From Cellvibrionales bacterium (GTDB lineage Bacteria > Pseudomonadota > Gammaproteobacteria > Pseudomonadales > UBA7434): a stretch of DNA of 6,295 nucleotides. This document shows, piece after piece, positions 1 to 4,866 of the stretch. Positions within the stretch are counted from its first letter, which is position 1. Each line of letters starts with the position of its first letter. The notes under the pieces were generated by a model. That model worked only from the letters and a program-made list of their open reading frames with translations. It did no database searches and was not told the origin of the DNA. The stretch lies in contig DMZE01000050.1 in NCBI GenBank assembly GCA_003492055.1, positions 1-6,295 on the forward strand, written 5' to 3'. The position numbers and the translations under genes are program-made.

Positions 1-58
1 GTTCCAGTTCAGCCAGAGCAGTTTGTAGCTCGGCAGGGGTTGCTTGATCGATATGCAA
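1..58 (-). CDS. 5' end of an unidentified protein gene, cut by the window edge
   Basis: Only the first 19 codons are present, reading MHIDQATPAELQTALAELE with the TTG start taken as Met. The start is chosen because a GGAG Shine-Dalgarno (minus strand, 69-66) lies 7 nt before TTG at 58-56, and no ATG or GTG occurs in this frame. A promoter-like element sits about 65-100 nt upstream. The visible residues look like an amphipathic, acidic helix without a signal peptide, so a cytoplasmic protein is likely. The stretch is too short to name a family. It lies downstream of the PilZ gene on the same strand, but the 169-bp gap and its own promoter candidate suggest it is transcribed at least partly on its own. 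Confidence 0.6.
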   Translation of the reverse strand, partial: MHIDQATPAELQTALAELE

Positions 59-124
59 GGAGTGTCTCCGCAAAAAAAAGTGAAAATCGTTTTTTAAAAT
101 AGCTGTCTTTATATAATGTCAGAG

Positions 125-154
125 ATTATACCGTCAGAGTGGTGAAATGGTGAA
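125..154 (-). promoter_or_regulatory. Sigma70-like promoter for the left-edge gene
   Basis: On the minus strand a perfect TATAAT -10 box (130-125) is preceded, after 18 nt, by TTCACC (154-149), which matches TTGACA at 4 of 6 positions. Transcription would begin near 118 and give a leader of about 60 nt before the TTG start at 58. The position supports an independent transcript for the left-edge gene, though read-through from the PilZ gene is also possible because I see no clear intrinsic terminator in 59-227. Confidence 0.45.
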
Positions 155-227
155 TATCACTATGAATTATCTGGTCTTATTTAACGTCAATTTTTCGCAT
201 TGATATAGGCTGATTGCCGTCGGGCTT

Positions 228-614
228 CTATTGGCCGTTGATTTGGCTAAAGTCAGTGATTAGCGCCTCAATATAATCGAGTGCTGATCGCGAGGCATCA
301 ATAATCTGAAAGCCTGCCCAATAGCGTTCACCTTCTACTTCATCTCGGCTCCATAGGCAGTCGCTGCCAAGGTCGACCTGTTTGTGACCATTCATTGCAT
401 CGGGCAGTAATAAACTCACAGAGTAGATACGGTTACTCTCGATAAGCGTATCACTCATTAGCATAAATCCTTCTGTGGTGATATTGACTAATGCGCCCAT
501 TTTTTTATGCGTGTTAATGTTGATCACTGAAATGGGTTTATGCAGTTCAACGCGTTGCTGTTGGCGTCGCGTTTGTAATTCTATAGAGCTGGCTTTGTGC
601 AGTGGTGAAGTCAT
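228..614 (-). CDS. Single-domain PilZ protein, probable c-di-GMP receptor
   Basis: A 128-aa cytoplasmic protein made of one PilZ domain. The N-terminal arginine motif is visible as RRQQQR (R16, R17, R21), which fits the family's RxxxR. The second motif reads N44-I-T-T-E-G49, a form of (D/N)xSxxG with Thr in place of Ser. A late 'YWAGFQI' strand (about 98-104) is typical of the end of the PilZ beta barrel. These residues normally clamp cyclic di-GMP, so binding is likely but is inferred. No enzymatic or membrane segment is attached, so it would act by touching a partner protein. It starts 27 bp after the DUF1631 stop on the same strand, which indicates co-transcription. The SD is weak (a GAG about 9 nt before ATG). 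The target is not shown by the sequence; the DUF1631 protein is the obvious candidate. Confidence 0.88.
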   Translation of the reverse strand: MTSPLHKASSIELQTRRQQQRVELHKPISVININTHKKMGALVNITTEGFMLMSDTLIESNRIYSVSLLLPDAMNGHKQVDLGSDCLWSRDEVEGERYWAGFQIIDASRSALDYIEALITDFSQINGQ

Positions 615-641
615 GACAATTTCTCACATTAAGTTTATTCG

Positions 642-2831
642 TTAGGCTGTTTGGGTTTTAAGTCTTAAGCGATCAACAACCGTTTCTAGCATGCGCTCAA
701 AGAAAGGTTTTTTAAGCTGAGTGTCACTCATGATTATTGATCCTGAATTAATGCCTAGTGCAATTTCGTTAGCGCTCACAATAGCGACTTGCTGCCCCAT
801 GGAATTTGATAGCATACAGTTTTGAGTTTTTTGGTTATACCAAGTGAGCTTTAATCGGCGTGAGGGCATATTTTTTTGTTGCCAATCCAGCCAGGTACCA
901 AAATCCATAGATAAAACAGCTGCTATTGATTCATCACTGGCACGTTCATTAATAGCTGCCAGAGGTTTTGTTTTTATTGGTTGTTTGTTTTCTTGTTTTC
1001 TGTCGTTAATGGGTTGATGAGTTTTCAGATCTAATTTCTTCTCACTTTGTAAATGAGATTCCTTAACATTGGGTGGGCGCTTTTTTGATATTGTTTGTTC
1101 ATTGCTAAGCAGGTTTTTTTTATTTATGTCATTTACATCTACATCATGGATGTTTTCGGTAGCCAGTTTGCTACACATATCTAAGCTGTTAAGGTGTTGC
1201 TGTATTTCATTTGCGTCAAGTCCTACGCTACTTAATCCATATTTCAATTTTTCATTGAGTGCGCTGCGTAAATTTTTTGCTTGTAGTATTTCTTCTTTAT
1301 TGATTTTGGGTTCGATATACCATAGTAGTTCATCAATAAAATTAATGGCTTCTTGCCACTGAGTGCTGTCGTCACCATATCTAAGTAATGTATAAGCTAA
1401 AAATGCATTCCATGGTTTGTTAATGAGTTGCAAAATAGGCTTGGGTAGCGGTTCGTTGCAGATCTTTTCATTAATCAAGGCCGTTACTTTTTGGCGTCCC
1501 GAGGCTAGCGCTTCTTTGCCTTTAACGGCTTGAATGCTTCGTTTTTCTGTGATGCTGGCTTGACGTTCAATTTTTTCTATATAGGTATTTAACTCGGCGC
1601 TGACATGGCTGAATATTTCGTTGCTGTTGTCATTATCAAAATCGGTAATGATTTTTTTTATTACGCGTTGCATTTGTTGATAAATATTATTCTGAGTTGA
1701 TATGTCGTCTGTCAGCCAATATTCACCGGCGTTAATTAATTGGTTAACCAGTTGTCTTGCGTCATGCTTGGGATTACTTAAAAAAGTGTCATCCAGTAAT
1801 GCCAGTTTAAGCAGCGGTGTATGTAAATGACTAAGAAGTGATTTCACTGAGTCATGCAGGCTGTCATCATTAAGGATGTGTTCAAATAAAATGCCGACGC
1901 ATTCAATGGCTTGCTGTTGGCTGGTATTCGTATTGGTATTTGCTAATGCAGGCGCGGGTTCGGCAATAATGGATGTGCCGGTAAAGCGCATAAGTTGCTG
2001 CGATTGCAGTGCGCTAAGTTCGGCAATTAAGCGCTCAACAGAAATACTGGGCAGCTGATTGTTTTGTTGCATCGGTTGCGCGCTAAGTAGTGAACGCATA
2101 ACGTCAAAAAGTTCGCTTTGTCGGTCTTCGGATTCTTTTATAAAGGCGTTATCGCTTTTGCGTCGCTTGGGCGCAATAGAGCGATCACTACGATGATGGT
2201 AGCGAAGATTTGGTAGTACGTTGTGATTCACCAAGAACAAGTTCACCTCAGCATAAATATTGGTGAGGTGCTTGATAAAATAGCGATCAAATAATTTTAA
2301 TAAAATTAATCGGCTTTGCAGGTCGAGTGACAAATCATCAATGCAGGCCATAAAGTTATTGCAAAGCACTTGTGGTGCAAAGGGGTTGTTTTCAGACGTG
2401 AGTTTAATGCCGTTATTCAGTAAAGCCAGTCGTTGACCCAGCGCAAATAAGGCTTCGGCATAATCAGCTTCTGCACGATGACTCATACTGGTAAGCGCAA
2501 CCTTAAGCTCCATTTCATCTTTGCCGAGCAAGCTTAAAGCGCTGTCATGCGGGTCGGTGTTGTTGGTCTTGCCATGAGCGCTAGGGGTAATTAATACAGC
2601 AAATAGTGTTGAGAGTGTTCGTTCAAATTGTGCCGATAGCTTTTTGTGCTGAGTATCGATGACCTGCTGAACTTCAAAGTATCGCTGCTGTGTTTCATTG
2701 TCATCCGCTTGCTGGGCCTGCTGAACAAGGTACTCACTCGCTGCGTTAATAAGCGTGCTTAGCTGGCTCTGGCAAAACCGGCGTAAGCGAGAGTGGCATT
2801 CGATGAGTGTTTGGCGTGAATCGTTGATCAT
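642..2831 (-). CDS. DUF1631 family protein
   Basis: A 729-aa soluble protein of the DUF1631 family, whose molecular function is not established. The N-terminal part (about 1-210) is helical and carries family-like stretches: QQRYFEVQQVID (about 48-59), LSLLGKDEMELKVAL (99-113), EADYAEALFALGQRL (121-135) and the 'LFDRYF' helix leading to 'VLPNLR' (180-210). A long helical middle follows. Next is a polar, lysine-rich, probably disordered linker (about 565-632). The C-terminal module (about 640-725) has FGTWLDW (644-650), RRLKLTW (658-664) and a PFFERML helix (709-715). Translation starts at ATG 2831-2829, with a strong GGAGGAG Shine-Dalgarno ending 3 nt before it. The gene heads a two-gene unit with the PilZ gene. 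There is no signal peptide or membrane segment. A regulatory or scaffolding role linked to c-di-GMP is inferred from the neighbour only. Confidence 0.88.
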   Translation of the reverse strand: MINDSRQTLIECHSRLRRFCQSQLSTLINAASEYLVQQAQQADDNETQQRYFEVQQVIDTQHKKLSAQFERTLSTLFAVLITPSAHGKTNNTDPHDSALSLLGKDEMELKVALTSMSHRAEADYAEALFALGQRLALLNNGIKLTSENNPFAPQVLCNNFMACIDDLSLDLQSRLILLKLFDRYFIKHLTNIYAEVNLFLVNHNVLPNLRYHHRSDRSIAPKRRKSDNAFIKESEDRQSELFDVMRSLLSAQPMQQNNQLPSISVERLIAELSALQSQQLMRFTGTSIIAEPAPALANTNTNTSQQQAIECVGILFEHILNDDSLHDSVKSLLSHLHTPLLKLALLDDTFLSNPKHDARQLVNQLINAGEYWLTDDISTQNNIYQQMQRVIKKIITDFDNDNSNEIFSHVSAELNTYIEKIERQASITEKRSIQAVKGKEALASGRQKVTALINEKICNEPLPKPILQLINKPWNAFLAYTLLRYGDDSTQWQEAINFIDELLWYIEPKINKEEILQAKNLRSALNEKLKYGLSSVGLDANEIQQHLNSLDMCSKLATENIHDVDVNDINKKNLLSNEQTISKKRPPNVKESHLQSEKKLDLKTHQPINDRKQENKQPIKTKPLAAINERASDESIAAVLSMDFGTWLDWQQKNMPSRRLKLTWYNQKTQNCMLSNSMGQQVAIVSANEIALGINSGSIIMSDTQLKKPFFERMLETVVDRLRLKTQTA

Positions 2832-2922
2832 TGTCTCCTCCGATGATGGAGCGCTGAATAGGCATGTGCATGTTGTTAAAAGTGCTTGGTATTAATCGAT
2901 TTTGATGATGAATCTGGTTTTG

Positions 2923-2928
2923 AGTATA
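2923..2928 (-). promoter_or_regulatory. Candidate -10 box for the DUF1631-PilZ unit
   Basis: TATACT on the minus strand (2928-2923) matches the sigma70 -10 consensus at 5 of 6 positions and would start transcription about 80-85 nt before the DUF1631 ATG. No convincing -35 lies 16-18 nt upstream, so an activator or another sigma factor may be needed, or the box is chance in AT-rich DNA. It lies between two copies of ATTAATCGA (2891-2899 and 2939-2947). Confidence 0.3.
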
Positions 2929-2933
2929 GGAGT

Positions 2934-2945
2934 GATTAATTAATC
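2934..2945. repeat. 12-bp AT-rich palindrome upstream of the DUF1631 unit
   Basis: GATTAATTAATC is a perfect 12-bp palindrome. Its right end is part of ATTAATCGA (2939-2947), which recurs at 2891-2899, a spacing of 48 bp. The pair brackets the candidate -10 box of the minus-strand unit, a layout that would suit a dimeric regulator. In AT-rich DNA such repeats also arise by chance, so this is tentative. Confidence 0.3.
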
Positions 2946-3286
2946 GAATTGCAAATTCTTTTCTTTAACTCGTATTCTGCGGTTTTGTCTTCATTAACGT
3001 GCTCGAATTCACGAAAATAGTGAGTCAACACTTCGGCTTTAGGGCCTGTTAATAAGTTGTTTAATAATGAAGGTATAAGGGCTGCCAACGTACTTAAAAT
3101 TCGGTATAAAGGAAGGGCTTTTATTATATAACTCAAGGGGTTATGATGCGCGACCTGAGAGTTTAAGGGGCAGAAAAAAGTATCTAGGTAGCATCGAAAA
3201 GGGATAAGTATCGAGCTAGATTTAGAGCATAGAGTAAGCATCAATAATTTTACATTCAGCGATACCAGTAGGGGATTCACTATCAA
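2936..3286 (-). other. Doubtful minus-strand open frame (116 codons), possible gene remnant
   Basis: An open frame on the minus strand from TTG (3286-3284) to TAA. There is no Shine-Dalgarno before the TTG, and the first 45 residues are Cys/Ser/Leu-rich and unlike a normal protein. The last third looks more genuine: the codons for 'AEVLTHYFREFEH' and 'NEDKTAEYELKKRI' are ordinary and the residues would form a charged helix. No family is recognised. It would end 104 bp before DUF1631 on the same strand. It could be a decayed gene whose 5' part is lost, a small real gene with a non-obvious start, or noise. The frame also covers the plus-strand promoter-like region, which argues against it. Listed so the spacer is accounted for, not as a confident gene. 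Confidence 0.2.
3082..3110 (+). promoter_or_regulatory. Sigma70-like promoter candidate for the acidic-protein gene
   Basis: CTGCCA (3082-3087, 4 of 6 to TTGACA) and TATAAA (3105-3110, 5 of 6 to TATAAT) are separated by an ideal 17 nt on the plus strand. Transcription would begin near 3117, giving a leader of about 180 nt before the ATG at 3297. A short hairpin (ATAACTC 3128-3134 with GGGTTAT 3138-3144) lies in that leader. Confidence 0.35.
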
Positions 3287-3296
3287 TATTAAGCAG

Positions 3297-3689
3297 ATGA
3301 CGGACGATGGATTGCCGTACCCTGAGTTTTTGCTCGAACATATCGTTAGTGAGTGGTCAGGTGTTAATGTGCCGCTAATTGATCCCGATGTGTGTCTAAA
3401 AGTCGATTCCGGTCTTTCTTATTGTGGCAGTGTTACGCCAAGCACAAAGCTGCGTCAGTTTGTTTATCTTTATCAGCAATCGCATGATTTTGATTATGAA
3501 ACTATCGCTCTTCTAATACGTATTTCTCAAGGCTCAGCCGATAATGACGCTATATGGGATGAGCTGGTTACGCTTGAGTTTCAGCGTGATTGTGGTCTAT
3601 CACGAGAGCAGTATCTTGCCGGGTTGTTAACGGTGGCTGAACGCCTTGAAGTCGAATCTTCATTATTTGAAGAGCTGTTAAGCGCGTAA
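3297..3689 (+). CDS. Very acidic 130-aa protein of unknown family
   Basis: A 130-aa protein I do not recognise. About 23 Asp/Glu against 7 Lys/Arg give a very low expected isoelectric point. It has no signal peptide or membrane helix, so it should be cytoplasmic. The first 50 residues are loop-rich, with Cys33 and Cys43. The rest looks helical: LRQFVYLYQQ (52-61), YETIALLIRIS (67-77), DAIWDELVTLEFQRD (84-98) and a C-terminal helix from about 102 to 128 ending in FEELLSA. Helical acidic proteins of this size are often binding partners or chaperones, but that is not evidence of function. The ATG at 3297 has no good Shine-Dalgarno. The frame is open upstream to 3192 without ATG, GTG or TTG, so the start is uncertain. 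It stands alone between the divergent DUF1631 unit and the ribosomal operon. Confidence 0.6.
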   Translation: MTDDGLPYPEFLLEHIVSEWSGVNVPLIDPDVCLKVDSGLSYCGSVTPSTKLRQFVYLYQQSHDFDYETIALLIRISQGSADNDAIWDELVTLEFQRDCGLSREQYLAGLLTVAERLEVESSLFEELLSA

Positions 3690-3780
3690 TGCTTGTTAGG
3701 CGGCTCTTTCTTCTCACTATTGGCACTTCATTCTTCATCCTTTAATCCTTCACTGATATATCCACTGTTAATAATGAAGG

Positions 3781-3827
3781 CGCTAAGAAGGTGCTGAAAG
3801 GTGCTGAGAGGCGTTGAGCGCTTAGCG
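3781..3827. repeat. Three tandem decamers enclosed by a 7-bp inverted repeat
   Basis: AAGGTGCTGA occurs twice in direct succession (3788-3797, 3798-3807) and is followed by a diverged third copy, GAGGCGTTGA (3808-3817, three mismatches). The array is enclosed by CGCTAAG (3781-3787) and its exact reverse complement CTTAGCG (3821-3827), so the repeats fill almost the whole 33-nt interval. Ten-bp spacing puts each copy on the same face of the DNA helix, as in multi-site operators. It lies about 170 bp upstream of the main rpsF promoter candidate and about 90 bp after the acidic-protein gene. Function unknown. Confidence 0.6.
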
Positions 3828-3872
3828 ATAATGTCTATTTTGTGAGTGCGTCGATCATAATCGGTCCATTTT

Positions 3873-3902
3873 TGGTCAAAGAGGCAGGCTTTTAACTATA
3901 AG
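3873..3902 (+). promoter_or_regulatory. Upstream promoter candidate for the rpsF operon
   Basis: TGGTCA (3873-3878, 4 of 6) and TATAAG (3897-3902, 5 of 6 to TATAAT) are spaced 18 nt apart. Transcription from here would start near 3909 and give a leader of about 205 nt. It could act alongside the nearer candidate at 3971-3999. Both are consensus matches read by eye. Confidence 0.25.
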
Positions 3903-3970
3903 CCGAATGCGCTCTATGAGGGTAAGTGGTAGCGAAATAAGGCTAAAAATCGCTTAACAGAGATTATATC

Positions 3971-3999
3971 TTGCTATTTAAGCCCACTTTCCATAGACT
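3971..3999 (+). promoter_or_regulatory. Likely rpsF operon promoter with GC-rich discriminator
   Basis: TTGCTA (3971-3976) and TAGACT (3994-3999) each match the sigma70 boxes at 4 of 6 positions with the ideal 17-nt spacer. The sequence just after the -10 is TCGCGCTC, a G+C-rich discriminator of the kind found at stable-RNA and ribosomal protein promoters repressed by ppGpp/DksA. Transcription would start around 4006, leaving a leader of about 110 nt that contains the hairpin at 4052-4090. An overlapping alternative uses TTAACA (3954-3959) with TTTAAG (3977-3982), also 17 nt apart. Confidence 0.4.
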
Positions 4000-4039
4000 T
4001 CGCGCTCTTTTTTCGCCCTCAGACCGTTTGAAGGCTTAA

Positions 4040-4111
4040 CTCCTTGTTTTACTGCAAGACAATCGACTGGCAAGTCGACGGTATTTGCAGAAAGCATAAT
4101 CCCATAGGGAG
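4040..4111 (+). promoter_or_regulatory. Structured rpsF leader, possible S6:S18 autoregulatory element
   Basis: The leader forms a two-stem hairpin. The outer stem is CTGCAA (4052-4057) with TTGCAG (4085-4090), extended by a G-U pair. The inner stem is TCGACT (4063-4068) with AGTCGA (4073-4078), closed by a GGCA loop. Between them is an asymmetric internal loop, ACAA on the 5' side and CGGTA on the 3' side. Many bacteria carry an S6:S18-binding leader here that resembles their 16S rRNA site, and the architecture fits. I cannot confirm the known conserved CCG signature, because the loop here reads CGG. In addition, CTCCTT (4040-4045) can pair with the rpsF Shine-Dalgarno AGGGAG (4106-4111) over six positions, enclosing the hairpin and hiding the ribosome site. 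This is the expected mechanism for translational feedback, but it is inferred. Confidence 0.5.
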
Positions 4112-4116
4112 CACAT

Positions 4117-4581
4117 ATGCGACACTACGAAATCGTGTTCATGGTTCATCCGGACCAGAGCGAGCAAGTCCCAGGTATGATCGAAAGATATACTACGGCT
4201 ATTAATAAAGACGGTGGCTCAGTTCATCGCCTAGAAGATTGGGGACGACGTCAGTTGGCCTATCCAATCAACAAAATCCATAAAGCGCACTACGTTTTGA
4301 TGAATGTCGAAGCGACCCAACCTGCGTTGGAAGAATTGACGACTAACTTCAAATACAATGATGCTGTGATTCGAAACTTAGTCATTCGCACCGATGCGCC
4401 TGTTACAGACGAGTCGTCTATCATGAAAGCGGAAACTGAGCAGCGTGAGCGTAAAGCTCGTTACGATGCCCGCTCTGCGACTGAAGCTGCTAAAGCACCA
4501 GAGAAAAAAGCAGTTGAAGATACCAGTGATAGTGCAGCGAATGCCGAGTCAAAAAGCTCGGACGATACCGCAGCCGAATAA
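4117..4581 (+). CDS. rpsF: 30S ribosomal protein S6
   Basis: S6 binds 16S rRNA in the platform of the 30S subunit as a heterodimer with S18. The 154-aa product opens with the family signature [14 protein letters not shown]. It continues through the ferredoxin-like core (about 1-95), including [15 protein letters not shown] (39-53), HYVLMNVEA (58-66) and the closing strand [10 protein letters not shown] (84-93). A 59-residue tail follows (96-154): first a charged helix, then Ala/Ser/Asp/Glu-rich and ending in DDTAAE. That makes it about 20 residues longer than E. coli S6. ATG at 4117 follows AGGGAG by 5 nt. It is the first gene of the operon, with rpsR 35 bp downstream. Unlike in E. coli, no priB lies between them. 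The leader suggests control by its own S6:S18 product. Confidence 0.98.
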   Translation: MRHYEIVFMVHPDQSEQVPGMIERYTTAINKDGGSVHRLEDWGRRQLAYPINKIHKAHYVLMNVEATQPALEELTTNFKYNDAVIRNLVIRTDAPVTDESSIMKAETEQRERKARYDARSATEAAKAPEKKAVEDTSDSAANAESKSSDDTAAE

Positions 4582-4588
4582 TTCGGCT
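4572..4588 (+). repeat. Hairpin over the rpsF stop codon
   Basis: AGCCGAA (4572-4578) and TTCGGCT (4582-4588) form a perfect 7-bp stem whose 3-nt loop is exactly the rpsF TAA stop. No T-run follows, so it is not an intrinsic terminator. It lies 17 nt before the rpsR Shine-Dalgarno AGGAG (4606-4610) and could affect mRNA processing or the S6:S18 output ratio. Confidence 0.55.
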
Positions 4589-4616
4589 ACAGCAGATTAA
4601 GTAATAGGAGAACATC

Positions 4617-4844
4617 ATGGCTCGTTTTTTTCGCCGTAGAAAATTTTGTCGTTTCACCGCCGAAGGCGTTGATTACATCGATTACAAAGACCTCGATGTA
4701 TTAAAAGAATATATTTCAGAAACAGGAAAAATTGTTCCTAGTCGTATTACTGGAACAAAAGCAAAGTACCAGCGTCAGTTGGCAACGGCTATTAAGCGCG
4801 CGCGTTACTTAGCGTTAGTGCCTTATACGGATAGCCATAAGTAA
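4617..4844 (+). CDS. rpsR: 30S ribosomal protein S18
   Basis: S18 is the partner of S6 on the 30S platform. The 75-aa length equals the usual gammaproteobacterial size. The sequence is canonical: basic N-terminus [13 protein letters not shown], then [13 protein letters not shown] (21-33), the [19 protein letters not shown] stretch (37-55) that contacts rRNA, and the helix [13 protein letters not shown] (58-70). Cys11 is present but no zinc-binding set is evident. ATG at 4617 follows AGGAG by 6 nt. It is translated from the rpsF mRNA, and the DUF2232 gene starts 22 bp after its stop. Confidence 0.98.
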   Translation: MARFFRRRKFCRFTAEGVDYIDYKDLDVLKEYISETGKIVPSRITGTKAKYQRQLATAIKRARYLALVPYTDSHK

Positions 4845-4866
4845 TTAGAAAGGTTATTGCTTCGTC

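Larger units (their letters stand above)
3690..4116. other. 427-bp gene-free stretch upstream of rpsF
   Basis: No convincing coding frame is present. It opens with a pyrimidine-rich run (3700-3750), but no G+C hairpin followed by T's marks the end of the acidic-protein gene. It then holds a cluster of three decamer repeats inside an inverted repeat (3781-3827) and small hairpins such as GGCTT/AAGCC (3887-3891 with 3900-3904). Two promoter candidates and the structured rpsF leader follow. The length is generous for an rpsF upstream region and leaves room for regulatory sites or a small RNA, neither of which can be shown from sequence alone. Confidence 0.7.

Noticed and set aside
1069..1362. 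Plus-strand open frame of 97 codons inside DUF1631
   Set aside because: It is antisense to a well-supported coding region, has Ser/Phe/Leu-rich composition, and no ribosome site stands out.
3143..3166. Seven-codon ATG frame (MMRDLRV) after AAGGGG in the leader of the acidic gene
   Set aside because: The ribosome site partly overlaps a hairpin and the peptide has no feature of a known leader; chance is likely.
3700..3750. Pyrimidine-rich run after the acidic-protein gene as a terminator
   Set aside because: No G+C-rich stem precedes the T-containing stretch, so an intrinsic terminator is not supported.
4572..4600. Intrinsic terminator between rpsF and rpsR
   Set aside because: The hairpin is perfect but is followed by ACAGCAG, not a T-run, and rpsR must be transcribed through it.
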